DNA of 64,000 nt. Origin: Ignavibacteriales bacterium (GTDB taxonomy: Bacteria > Bacteroidota > Ignavibacteria > Ignavibacteriales > Ignavibacteriaceae). Below, piece after piece: positions 1 through 8,478 of this stretch. Position numbers and translations under genes: made by a program. The stretch covers positions 186,001 to 250,000 of the forward strand of contig JADJEI010000006.1 of the NCBI GenBank assembly GCA_016709155.1. Direction: 5' to 3'. The number at the start of each line of letters is the position of its first letter. Within the stretch, counting starts at the first letter, position 1. The notes beneath the pieces are model-generated. The model made no database searches and was not told the origin of the DNA. It was given only the letters and a program-made list of their open reading frames with translations.

Positions 1-260
1 GGGCCAAGTATAGAAATTGCAGAACTGACAGAATAAGAACTCGCACCCCCACCATGACAATCTATATTATCACAGTTATGAGTCTGAAGAATCGGAAAAA
101 TATCTTGCTGAAAAGAAACAGTAGCAGCAGGAAAATCATTCGGATTAAAATTTGTGTTGCAATCCAATGGTTCGGGAGCAGCAGGGTTGTCAGAGGATTT
201 ACAAGAATACAATGATAGAGAAAGAATAAGAATTAAAGAATAAAATGCAAGAAATTTCAT
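1..260 (-). CDS. CX4CH lipoprotein (c-type cytochrome-like), 3' end outside window
   Basis: The frame is open from an ATG at 260 to the window edge (86 residues seen). It begins with a lipoprotein signal peptide whose lipobox LYSC places the lipid-bearing Cys at residue 20. Residues 63-69 read CDNIDCH, a CX4CH motif preceded by a Q-D-I-F-P-I-L stretch, the usual entry of small Bacteroidota cytochrome-like domains (VSF..DIxPIL..C..CH). The same layout occurs in the lipoprotein at 13491-13895. The start codon overlaps the stop of the upstream NHL gene as TAATG, so translation is probably coupled. Haem binding is inferred from the motif only, because CX4CH is not the canonical CXXCH. The C-terminal part and any distal Met ligand lie outside the window. 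Confidence 0.75.
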   Translation of the reverse strand, partial: MKFLAFYSLILILSLSLYSCKSSDNPAAPEPLDCNTNFNPNDFPAATVSFQQDIFPILQTHNCDNIDCHGGGASSYSVSSAISILG

Positions 261-1404
261 TATGGATTTTTAACCTTTTTAATTTGATTATTGTAAGTAT
301 CGGCGATAAAAAGAGTGTGAGAAACTTCATCATAGAAAATTCCACCCGGAGTATTCAGCATTGAAAGTTTAGCCGGGGTTCCAGTGGGTGAAGAACCAGG
401 GATACCATTGCCAACAACGGTTTCGATGATCCCAAGCGGATTAATTTTCCTAATTACATGATTATAAGTATCGGTAAAATAAATAAAATGATCATCAGAT
501 TGGTAAATATCAGTTGGATGATTTAGCTCGGCAAATTTTGCAAGGCCACCATCACCAGAATAACCTGCGGCACCAGTACCGGCGATAGTATAAACCTCTC
601 CGGAATAAAGCTCAAGGAATCTAATTCTATTATTATCAGTATCGGCAATAAAAATTCCGTCAGGATGATGGCCCCAGCAGATTTTGCCACCAGGAATAAG
701 GTCGGAAGTAGAAGGAAAATTGAATTTTACAGAATCACCGAAACCATCAGTAAAACCCTTTTGACCACCACCTGCAATAGTTGAGATATTGAAAAACGTA
801 TCAATCATACGGATTCTTTGATTGGCTTGATCGGAAATCAACATATTACCATCTTCATCGAATACGATACTATTAGGCAGGTTAAATTTTGCAAGGTTTG
901 CCGGACCACCATCTCCTTCAAATCCGGGGGTTGAACCGAAAGGAGAAGAAAGCATCATAGAGGTGGGGTCTATGGATTGAATTTTAGAATTTTCCAGGAA
1001 GCCAGCCAAATTTTTCCATTTAAATCGTAAGTGATTCCAGACGGATGATCCAAATTAATCATTGAAGCAGAGCCGGAGAGATCATCGCCAGGATTACCCG
1101 TACCAATAAAACCATTGATAATACCTGATGAATCAATAATACGGATACAGTTGTTACTCCAATCAACGATACATATCTTGTGATCCGGAGTAATAAAACC
1201 ATCTATAGGGAAGTTAAGATTAGCATTTATAGCAAGATCGCCATTACCCGCAAAGCCGGCAACACCAGATATACCTGCTACGATATAGAGAATACCATCC
1301 TGATTATCCATTAGAGGCTCTGTTGAATTATCCTGATTGCAGCCAACGGAAAGCATGAGAGAGAAAATAAAAATAAAAAGATAAAACTTATTATACCTTA
1401 GCAT
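260..1404 (-). CDS. NHL-repeat lipoprotein, frameshifted copy
   Basis: This is a paralog of the intact neighbour at 1495-2673, colinear along its whole length. The N-terminal part (1404 down to about 992) has a signal peptide with lipobox SVGC and the first NHL repeats. The second part continues in another frame from about 1009 to a stop at 260-262. Comparison with the neighbour (..WHNWKVKKIDPSSM) shows that one missing base near 992 (TGG-AAAATTCT) explains the break. Recurrent NHL blades are visible (SDQANQRIRMID, ADTDNNRIRFLE, TDTYNHVIRKIN, ADTYNNQIKKVK), so a six-bladed beta-propeller on the outer or periplasmic face is expected. The ligand is unknown. The stop overlaps the start of the CX4CH lipoprotein. 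Either a sequencing error or a decaying duplicate. Confidence 0.8.
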
Positions 1405-1494
1405 TATAAAATAAATAAATAAAATTGTTGAGAAACAGATTTTAATAAAAGGCTGGTGTTAGACCAAGATAGAATAACACCAGCGATTAATAAA

Positions 1495-2673
1495 TTAAGG
1501 GTTTTTAACTCTTTTAACTTGCTGATTAAAAGTATCACAGACATAAAGTGTATGATTATTCTCATCATAAAAAACACCGGAAGGGGTGTTAAGTTTAGCA
1601 AGAGTAGCCAAAGTACCATCATCAGAATAGCCGGCAGTACCATTTCCTACGACAGTGGTTATGTTACCTGCAGGATCAATTTTACGAATTACGTGATTGC
1701 GTGAATCAGCGATAAAAATATCACCGTCATGGGTACAAACTAAGTCGGTAGGATAATTGAGCTGAGCAAGAAGGGCAGAGCCACCATCGCCAGAGTAACC
1801 GGCTGCACCGGTTACAGCAATAGTAGTTACTTCTCTTGTTGCGATATTAATTTTTCTGATTCTGTTATTTTGGGTATCAGCAACATAAAGATAAAGTCCA
1901 TCTTCACTAAGACAGATTTTGCCACCAGGTACTGCATCGGAGCCTTTAGGCATATTAAATTGAGCTAAATCACCAATACCATCAGCGAAACCTTGAGTAC
2001 TTCCAGCAAAAGTGGATATGTTCATCATAGGATCAACGATACGGATTCTTTGATTACCCTGATCGGAGATGTACAAATTACCATTTGCATCAAATACAAC
2101 ACTGCTTGGCAGATCAAGCTTAGCCAAATTGGAAGCACCGCCATCACCTTCAAAACCCTGAGAGGTTCCGATAGGAGCAGTAAGGAACATTGATGACGGA
2201 TCAATTTTTTTGACCTTCCAGTTATGCCAAGCTGCCATCCATAGGTTGCCATCTGGACCAAGTACAATACCTGTAGGGTGGTTCAAATCAATATCAGTAG
2301 CAGTGGCGTCTTTATCATCACCAAGGTTACCTGAACCAATGTATCGGGTAATAATTCCATTTGTGCCAATCTTACGGACGCAATGGTTATTCCAATCCAT
2401 AAGTAATACTTCGCCGGAAGGAGTTACAAAACCGTCCTGAGGCCAGTATAAATATGCATCCTTAGCCGCTGCGTCGTTACCACCACCACCAGGATCGCCG
2501 GCGTGACCAGCTACATTATAAAGCATACCATCCTGTTCTTCAACGGGGCCGGTATTAGTTGCTGAATCATCTTTAGTACACCCAGAAACAAAAAGGAGCA
2601 GGAAGGAGAAAAGAATGAACGAAGTAATTAAACCAAGTTCACTTTTGTGCGAGACGTAGTATCTCTTTTTCAT
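1495..2673 (-). CDS. NHL-repeat beta-propeller lipoprotein
   Basis: 392 residues. A long signal peptide ends at lipobox VSGC, followed by a Ser/Thr/Asp linker (CTKDDSATNTGP). The rest is NHL-type beta-propeller, with blades recognisable by D-x-x-N-x-R-I/V-R-K/I-I segments (for example DWNNHCVRKI, SDQGNQRIRIVD, ADTQNNRIRKIN, ADSRNHVIRKID, CDTFNQQVKRVK) and glycine-rich turns (GAAGYSGDGG). This fold usually serves as a binding or scaffold domain, and no catalytic residues can be assigned. It is the first gene of a probable three-gene minus-strand unit with its frameshifted paralog (91 bp downstream) and the CX4CH lipoprotein, so the propellers may work with that redox-like protein at the cell envelope. 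The pairing is inferred. Confidence 0.85.
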   Translation of the reverse strand: MKKRYYVSHKSELGLITSFILFSFLLLFVSGCTKDDSATNTGPVEEQDGMLYNVAGHAGDPGGGGNDAAAKDAYLYWPQDGFVTPSGEVLLMDWNNHCVRKIGTNGIITRYIGSGNLGDDKDATATDIDLNHPTGIVLGPDGNLWMAAWHNWKVKKIDPSSMFLTAPIGTSQGFEGDGGASNLAKLDLPSSVVFDANGNLYISDQGNQRIRIVDPMMNISTFAGSTQGFADGIGDLAQFNMPKGSDAVPGGKICLSEDGLYLYVADTQNNRIRKINIATREVTTIAVTGAAGYSGDGGSALLAQLNYPTDLVCTHDGDIFIADSRNHVIRKIDPAGNITTVVGNGTAGYSDDGTLATLAKLNTPSGVFYDENNHTLYVCDTFNQQVKRVKNP

Positions 2674-3358
2674 AAATATCCTCTCAAAGATTATGAAGAA
2701 ATTAATTAATTAATAAAGAACAAGAAAAAAAAATTAAAACTATATTTTGGGTTTATCTGATATAAAAATGTATCTATGTAAAAACACTATTTAAAAACTT
2801 ATAAAATTAGATTGTAAGAAACGGCTTTAATTATGAGAAATTTTCCTGAGTATAAAAGTGTTCAGGAGTATAGCATTTATTGATTATAACAATTATTCAA
2901 AATCATACAATTATGCCTATAATATAAAAATACACCAAAACGAATTTTTTAAATAAAAATCAAATAATTAAGCAATTGAAAATTGTTAAAATAATTTTAC
3001 AAAAATAAATAGAAAATGTCAAGTAATTGACAAATTATTTTGTAAAAATATAACACATAAATCAAATGATGTGCCTAAAATAATAAATGTTATCTATTAA
3101 AATGAAAGTTTTTTTAAGTGAATACGAACCAAGATAAGAATATCCAGAAAAATTGTTTACAAATGAGACAATAAATTAGTTGATGTGATTGGAGATGGGA
3201 AATTACGAATTTGCTGATTGTCTTATTGTTATATTGTTTAATTGACTAATTGTTATGTTGATTAATGTTGGTCGGGGGAGTGAGGGGTGAACCCAGATAT
3301 CGGGGTTGTGAAGAAAGAAGGAGGCAATGTACAATGAAGACACTTAAAAATGATAATG
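2674..3358 (-). other. AT-rich intergenic region upstream of the NHL operon
   Basis: No gene is supported here. The sequence is very A/T-rich with many short direct and inverted A/T words, for example TGTCAAGTAATTGACA near 3017, a short palindrome. It presumably holds the promoter for the minus-strand NHL unit starting at 2673, but I cannot place it with confidence. Around 3320-3330 there is an AAGGAGG-like word, followed only by a very short frame. Confidence 0.4.
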
Positions 3359-3640
3359 TTAGCTTTTAAGTTTACGGGATTGGGTAGCAATATAATAATG
3401 CTCTTCTTGCTGTTCAATATGTTTTCTATATTCTATTATATGGTTTTCGCTTACACTTACTGCCCAATAATCATCTTGCGAGATGAATTTATTTCAGTCA
3501 GATGATTTTTAATTGTCCAGAATGAAGATTCTCCTTTTATCGGTTGAGCAGTTTTGCTGATGGATTGATCTTTATTGAGTGAAATTAAGCAATGAAGGTG
3601 TTCTTGATAGCCGTTTATGTAGTCGAGCCAGATATTTTTT
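3359..3640 (-). pseudogene. IS200-like Y1 (RAYT-type) transposase relic
   Basis: The translated minus strand carries the family hallmark W-L-D-Y-I-N-G-Y-Q-E-H-L-H-C-L-I-S-L, where the HxH is the metal-binding HUH motif, followed by KGESSFWTIKNHL. After a frameshift near 3486-3492 the frame continues as QDDYWAVSVSE..IEQQEEHYY to a stop at 3359-3361. The N-terminal third is missing and is replaced by the palindromes at 3643-3740. In related transposases the helix before Q-E-E-H-H carries the nucleophilic Tyr (YIKNQEEHH); here that position reads HIEQQEEHY, so the catalytic Tyr appears to be His. With truncation, frameshift and loss of Tyr, this is dead. Family assignment is by recalled motif, not a search. 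Confidence 0.75.
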
Positions 3641-3642
3641 GT

Positions 3643-3740
3643 CACTTGACTAAAGTCAAGTGCAATTTTTTTTAATTTTCCTATTGCAGTTGGCTTCAGC
3701 CAACTGATAAAGATAACTGAGAAAATATTAGGCTTTAGCC
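3643..3740. repeat. Cluster of three REP-like palindromes beside the transposase relic
   Basis: There are two perfect 20-bp palindromes with 9-bp arms and a 2-nt centre: CACTTGACTAAAGTCAAGTG at 3643-3662 and CAGTTGGCTTCAGCCAACTG at 3687-3706. A shorter one, GGCTTTAGCC, lies at 3731-3740. All share the core GNCT-NN-AGNC. The spacing between successive centres is 44 and 39 bp. Such arrays are the expected partners of RAYT-type transposases (REP/BIME units). They now sit where the transposase's N-terminal coding part should be. Confidence 0.75.
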
Positions 3741-3846
3741 CCATATTTATTGACAAGTTCCGATAATTCTTTTCACTTAATTAAAGGGAAGTTTAGGGTA
3801 GGGTTTTCCTTATCTATTCCGTACCTATCAGGCAACAATACCTTTA

Positions 3847-3912
3847 ATCATACGCTAAACATACGCTAATCATACGCTAGACATACGCTAATTATACGTT
3901 GTTATTATACGT
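3847..3912. repeat. 11-bp tandem repeat (core TACGCTA)
   Basis: The core TACGCTA recurs at 3851, 3862, 3873 and 3884, with a degenerate TACGTTG at 3895, giving an exact 11-bp period over five units. A further TACG lies at 3908. The consensus unit is about CATACGCTAAA. One unit is close to one helical turn, so all cores face the same side of the DNA. It lies in the decayed spacer downstream of the transporter remnant. Function unknown. Confidence 0.8.
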
Positions 3913-3945
3913 CTATTTCTCACTTTTTATACTCCACTTACCCGG

Positions 3946-4347
3946 CTAATTCGCTTCTACCGCTTCCGCCATTAACTTTTCGGATAGTTCTTTACCTAAA
4001 TATCTATCAATTATATTATGCACAAAATATAATAGCGGCGTTAACGCTATCGCTACTGTGAATTTCTAGATATAGTTTTCTATTCCAATCGCAAGTACTA
4101 ATTTTATATCCCACCCCGCTCCGATATAAAAAGCAATAAACAAAACTATAAAGCTGTCAATAAGCTGAGTTACTAATGTATAGCCTGCAGCCCGCAGCCA
4201 GAATTTTGCTTCTCCGGTTTTTGATTTAACGTAATGGAAGGCAGTAATATCAACTAGCTTGCGGACCAGAAAATAAATCAATGAGCCAGCAATATTACAG
4301 TGACCCTGTCCAAATATTGTATTAAATGCCGGGTCCATATTCACCAC
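3946..4347 (-). pseudogene. Queuosine precursor transporter (YhhQ/QueT family), truncated and interrupted
   Basis: The minus strand encodes the C-terminal half of a VUT/YhhQ-type membrane protein: DPAFNTIFGQG, AGSLIYFLVRKLVDITAFHYVK, LRAAGYTLVTQLIDSF and FIAFYIGAGW, with several hydrophobic helices. The frame reaches an in-frame TAG (4066-4068) at ENYI-stop, then continues in the same frame as KFTVAIALTPLLYFVHNIIDRYLGK to a TAG at 3946-3948. That extension matches the usual C-terminus (NYIYKF...), so one Tyr codon has become amber. The N-terminal half has no counterpart upstream of 4347. A functional copy, if any, must lie elsewhere. Confidence 0.72.
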
Positions 4348-4561
4348 CCCGTTAGTTGTTGTGCGAGAAATCCTTCAATGCCGGGTAAGAAAGAAATCTT
4401 ACTCCTATTTTCACAGAGTTATTCGTTAATAACAGCACTCATATATCAGTAAAACTTAAACACGTTGAGACTAACCGTCAAACCGTTAAGGCTAGCGGCA
4501 ATATGAAAAGCTTTTTTGTTAACATGCCTTTAGATTATACAAGGATCAAAATATACTTTTG

Positions 4562-5467
4562 TTATCTCTGTAACACTGAATTATAAATCTGTAAAATTTC
4601 TGCACCTTGCAGCGGGCGATTAAAAATTGCTATTTCATCAATCGAGCCATTGTAATAACGAAAAGCAGATGCAATTCCTGTAGTTCCATAACCAAATGCC
4701 ATTAAGTCTCGCTTAGTGATGGAACTGAAAAATTCAGTGTCCGAGGGAAGTGTACCGGCGTTATAATGCCTATTGGTTAGTTCGACACCATTAATATAAC
4801 CAGTGTTACCTGTCGGGCTAACTACGGCAGCAAAGTGATACCATTGATTTTTTTGAATTGTCTTATTGTTATCAAAACATTGAATGATAATACCATTTCG
4901 AATTATGGTAAAATAAAGAAATTCATTCCCGGGGTGACCGATCTCAAGAACAAGACAATTCTGAGAAGATGAATAGACATCATCACCAAAATAAAGTATT
5001 GGAACCATTTCCTGTCCTGAAGGAATACCGGAGTACTAAAACCAAACCGATATTGTTCCGTATGAAGTTTCTCCTATAGTATTTAGTGCTTGCTGGTTTA
5101 CAAAAGTAACCTTACCGGATTTGTTAAACTTGAGTGCAAATCCATCAATTCCATTTGTTGACCATTCGGCACCTTTATCAATTAATCCATCAAAGCTATT
5201 TTCAGTAATGTCATTCAATGTTCTCCCGGATCCTTCATTAAATGTGTATTGAGCTATAATCGTTCTATCTACTTTTTCGGAAGTAATTAATTCAGATTTT
5301 GAATTTGTTCCCTCACCAGAGAATTGATCGCTTAGTGTAATGCCCTCTTCCGAAGATGATTCGACAGGATTTGTATTTTGATTACTGCAGGAAGGCAAAG
5401 ATAAAATTGCTATCGAAATAAAAAACAAACCTAATGCGAAATGAATAATTAAATTTTTGTGTATCAT
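4562..5467 (-). pseudogene. LamG (concanavalin A-like) lipoprotein interrupted by an in-frame amber codon
   Basis: The N-terminal part begins at 5467 with a lipoprotein signal (LPSC) and runs into a LamG/concanavalin-like fold (IAQYTFNEGSGRTLNDITENS, GFALKFNKSGKV, ETSYGTISVWF). A TAG at 5036-5038 interrupts it, and the same frame continues as YSGIPSGQEMVPILYFGDD... NQWYHFAAVVSPTG... GYINGVEL... FYNGSIDEIAIFNRPL-type sequence to a stop at 4562-4564. The two parts together give one complete LamG domain of about 300 residues, so the stop replaces a single codon inside the sandwich. No T9SS tail is present, and the lipobox anchors it instead. It lies in a stretch of other broken genes. Confidence 0.7.
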
Positions 5468-5855
5468 AAAATCCTCTAATAATAATTTTAGATCAATTTA
5501 TTTATATAACTAAATAATTGTATCAATAATTATTCCAGTAATATTCGTAGAATAACTTGTGTTAATGGGAAAATACTAGGCGTAATTAAGTGTTTTTCTG
5601 TTGGATTTCTTTGAGGTGATTATTATTTATAATCTAATTCTCTCCTGAGAGAAAAATGATCTCCTTAAGGGAAGTTTAAACTTGCTATAATTGAACTTCG
5701 GGATTTACAAATCACAGTAGCAGCAACAATATTTCAAAATTTATCTTTATTCCTAAATTATTATTCAATAATTTTAACCGCGCAATTGAAAAGATATTGC
5801 TATGCAGGTGCATATAATCAACTGTCTTCTTACAACAATTTATTGGAGTAGAGAT
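5468..5855. other. Intergenic region between divergent genes
   Basis: No coding frame is supported. It separates the minus-strand LamG lipoprotein from the plus-strand small membrane protein, so both promoters should lie here. One compact palindrome, TTCTCTCCTGAGAGAA, is at 5638-5653 (7-bp arms, 2-nt centre). It could be an operator or just a short hairpin. Confidence 0.4.
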
Positions 5856-6047
5856 ATGAAAGATAAAAATGTGCTTCTTTTTATTATGCTTGCCGGGCTT
5901 GCTATCTTAGCCGGAGTGATTGGTAAGTTTACCGGTACTAAAATTTTTATTCAGAGTTACACCTGGGTTCAGGTGGCTCAAACATTATTATTGTTTGGGA
6001 TTGCATGCGGGATAGGTAATCACATTTTCAAATCTAATAAAGAGTAA
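5856..6047 (+). CDS. Small two-helix membrane protein
   Basis: 63 residues from ATG 5856, preceded by TTGGAG, which favours this start over an in-frame ATG 54 bp upstream. After the hydrophilic start MKDKN there are two hydrophobic stretches, roughly residues 6-24 (LLFIMLAGLAILAGVIGKF) and 36-53 (VQVAQTLLLFGIACGIG), and a charged tail FKSNKE. I do not recognise a family. Its length and topology resemble small inner-membrane accessory proteins. It stands alone, followed by the 175-bp repeat. Confidence 0.55.
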   Translation: MKDKNVLLFIMLAGLAILAGVIGKFTGTKIFIQSYTWVQVAQTLLLFGIACGIGNHIFKSNKE

Positions 6048-6201
6048 TTACTAACGGAGTCTTTGATTCCGTTTAAATATTCCTTTGATGTTTGCTTTGA
6101 TAAGATCACTTTAAAAGTGACTATGAAGAATTATATACTTTGAAGGTTATAGGTATAAATTTTTTAACTGCGGTTCTTAATTTCCAACGCAATGTTTTTA
6201 A

Positions 6202-6376
6202 CTTAGTAAGTCACCTTACGCAGGGAAGTATAAAACCTCCGAGGTTTTGTAAATAGTATCTTTCTGAGGCTGTTTTTTAGCGCTAAATAGAAAATATTTC
6301 CATAAACCTATTCATCGAAACCTCGGAGGTTTGTTGTTTTGCTTAACATGAGTTAGTAAGTCACCTTACGCAAAGA
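6202..6376 (-). repeat. 175-bp composite REP/BIME-like element, copy A
   Basis: It is bounded on both sides by the same hairpin-forming word, read on the minus strand as GCGTAAGGTGACTTACTAA (GTAAG / CTTAC arms). Inside are two more palindromes: AAACCTCCGAGGTTT and AAACCTCGGAGGTTT. The whole unit is repeated, in opposite orientation and colinear over its entire length, at 19664-19839. No coding capacity. A non-autonomous REP-type element is the likeliest identity. Confidence 0.8.
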
Positions 6377-6387
6377 TTAATTTTGTA

Positions 6388-7251
6388 TTAATGTCTGTTG
6401 CTCGAAAAAGGAAAACCAAACACAGCAGAGAACCTGGTCCGTTCTCCCATATTATTAAATCTGGTTGAGGCAGTTAACCTGATAGTGTTTTTTATTAAAA
6501 AACTTGCGGAAATAAAAGTCTCATATTTAAGTTCAATAATTCTGGGATTGTCATTTCTTAAATCTATGATGTCTTCAGGGTTTAGAACAACGCCGCCACG
6601 GAATTCAAACAGATTAAACGGGCTAATAACTATTCCAATCGTACTTCCCAAATCTTTTATTATTGAATTATCTTTAAAATCAACATCTGCAAAAAGTTTA
6701 AGTGTTTCGTCGAAAAAAATTAGTCCAATTCCCGCAGTATAATTTCTGACGTAATTAAGACTATCGAATTTTACCTCGTTAAGATTTCTTGCTAATAATC
6801 CGAACGAAATGAAGCTTAAAGGCTTTAAGATAATGCCTGCATCAAAAGAAAATAGTTTCAAGTTATAAGAAGAATATTTAGCTATTATGTAACGATTTGT
6901 AGTTCCAATTGCTATAGATTCGTTTCCGATAGATAGGTTAACGGAATAATTCTGCAGACGAATATTATTGGTGTTATAAATATCCTGGTATGAAATACCG
7001 ATATTATTCGAAGTTAAAAAAACTGATGAGTTCCCTTGAGAATTGAAGTCGTCAAAATCATAGCCGAGTATCACTCCATTATTATCAAATCCAATACCCA
7101 TAGCGGCAGGATTGTAGCTGGTTGATGCTAGTCCGGATGCCTCAGAAACAAAAAAGATTTTTTGCAATTCGGTAAGCCGGGTTATATCCGGCTGAGCAAA
7201 GAGTATATTAGTTTCTATAAAAACTATTAAGGCAAAAAAAATCTTTATCAT
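6388..7251 (-). CDS. Outer-membrane beta-barrel protein, PorV/FadL-like
   Basis: 287 residues with a Sec signal peptide ending at FAQ. The mature start carries LTELQKIFFVSEASGLASTSYNPAAMGIGFD, the N-terminal signature of PorV/UPF0164-like barrels (alignment of A-S/A-xx-YNPA-A/G-x-G). The rest alternates hydrophobic and polar residues as amphipathic strands with Asn/Asp-rich turns, and the final residues FSAVFGFPFSSNRH do not end in Phe. In Bacteroidota such proteins include T9SS shuttle components, but this one may be a plain barrel. It is the last gene of a three-gene unit, with a 2-nt gap from the preceding gene. Confidence 0.65.
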   Translation of the reverse strand: MIKIFFALIVFIETNILFAQPDITRLTELQKIFFVSEASGLASTSYNPAAMGIGFDNNGVILGYDFDDFNSQGNSSVFLTSNNIGISYQDIYNTNNIRLQNYSVNLSIGNESIAIGTTNRYIIAKYSSYNLKLFSFDAGIILKPLSFISFGLLARNLNEVKFDSLNYVRNYTAGIGLIFFDETLKLFADVDFKDNSIIKDLGSTIGIVISPFNLFEFRGGVVLNPEDIIDLRNDNPRIIELKYETFISASFLIKNTIRLTASTRFNNMGERTRFSAVFGFPFSSNRH

Positions 7252-7253
7252 TT

Positions 7254-8453
7254 CTAAAATAAATTATTCACCAAAGTAATTGACAACTGATTGTAACCAT
7301 CACTGCTAAAAATAGTGTGCATATTATATTGTATCCCCAGCTTGAATGAATCAAAAAGAAATTCTACACCGAATCTTGTGCCCAAACCAAATTTAAACTC
7401 TGTGGAAGTTTCTTTAGTGTTAAACTGCGGGAATGACGGATAATTCTGCTCGAAGGATTTATAGATTATATGCGTTTCAAGTATCGGCGATACATAAAAA
7501 TCATAGAAAGAGGAAGTTTGAGGATAGATATTTAGCTGTGCTCCAACACCGATAGTAGTTATAAAAGCCCCTCCTTTTAAATCCGCAGAAATTGATTGAT
7601 TTGAATTAACAATATTATCAGTATTTAATCCGAAGTAATTCAAAGCTAAGCCGCCCACAGCGCTTATGTTCATACCCTCCAATTGGGCAAGATTAAACCT
7701 GCTTTGATAACCGATACCAAAACCGGAGCCATAATTTGAACCAAACTTTGAATTGTATGAAACTTCAAAAATATCATAATGGGGTAAGATATATCTTTTA
7801 TTCAAAGTAAGGTCGGAGTACTGATCTGATAATGTGGTTTCACTAATTCCGGTTTTGCCGGTGTACTCAATTGTACGTAAATTATTTTTAGGCACTGTCA
7901 AACGACCAACTTCGGTATCTAATATTAAACTCTCTGAGTCTTCAAAATAAATATTTCCCTCGAATCTTTTTCCATTGTTTAGATACGCAATAACTATTTC
8001 ACCTCGTTCGGCATATTCACTTGAAATATATTCAATCTTAGATAATTCACTCTTAGGTATTGTAAGATTACCGGAATCAGTTTGCAGCATAATCATACTT
8101 AAACTTTTAGCCAGTAGTAAGCCCGAAACAACATTACCATTCTTCAGATATACGACAACCGGATCATTAATGACAAATTTATATCCACTTTCAGGATTAG
8201 AATTGAGTGATTTATCATCTTGATTTGTGCCCATTTTAATAAACGGATTAAAAGTAATGCTTTCTATATTCTGCCGGTCAATTTTTAATTGTCCGAGTTC
8301 ATAATCCAGCAGCAAGTATTCAGGCTGTTCTTCAACAATTCTTCCGGCGATTACTTTGCTGTTCTTTAAAACAATGTTTACATCCTGTGCGAATGTACTT
8401 ATAAAAAAAAGTGAGACAAAAATCATTGTAAAGAAAAAATATTGCTTAATCAT
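7254..8453 (-). CDS. Secreted protein with three LKNG/IPK repeats plus a beta-barrel domain
   Basis: 399 residues with a signal peptide (FISTFAQ). Residues about 25-200 hold three repeats of some 45 residues built as V-Y-L-K-N-G-x3-G-x-I/L-x12-L-x-T-x-x-G-x-L-x-I/V-P-K-x2-L-x-x-I-E-Y; the first copy is more diverged. The remaining 200 residues look like outer-membrane strands (GFGIGYQSRFNLAQ, GGLALNYFGLN, GVGAQLNIYPQ, FGLGTRFGVEF, IQYNMHTIF). The architecture suggests a small beta domain module displayed on a barrel. I do not know a named family. It lies between an FN3 lipoprotein (25 bp upstream) and a PorV-like barrel (2 nt downstream), so the three probably act together in the envelope. 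Confidence 0.65.
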   Translation of the reverse strand: MIKQYFFFTMIFVSLFFISTFAQDVNIVLKNSKVIAGRIVEEQPEYLLLDYELGQLKIDRQNIESITFNPFIKMGTNQDDKSLNSNPESGYKFVINDPVVVYLKNGNVVSGLLLAKSLSMIMLQTDSGNLTIPKSELSKIEYISSEYAERGEIVIAYLNNGKRFEGNIYFEDSESLILDTEVGRLTVPKNNLRTIEYTGKTGISETTLSDQYSDLTLNKRYILPHYDIFEVSYNSKFGSNYGSGFGIGYQSRFNLAQLEGMNISAVGGLALNYFGLNTDNIVNSNQSISADLKGGAFITTIGVGAQLNIYPQTSSFYDFYVSPILETHIIYKSFEQNYPSFPQFNTKETSTEFKFGLGTRFGVEFLFDSFKLGIQYNMHTIFSSDGYNQLSITLVNNLF

Positions 8454-8478
8454 TTATAAAATCTCCTATATTAAAATT

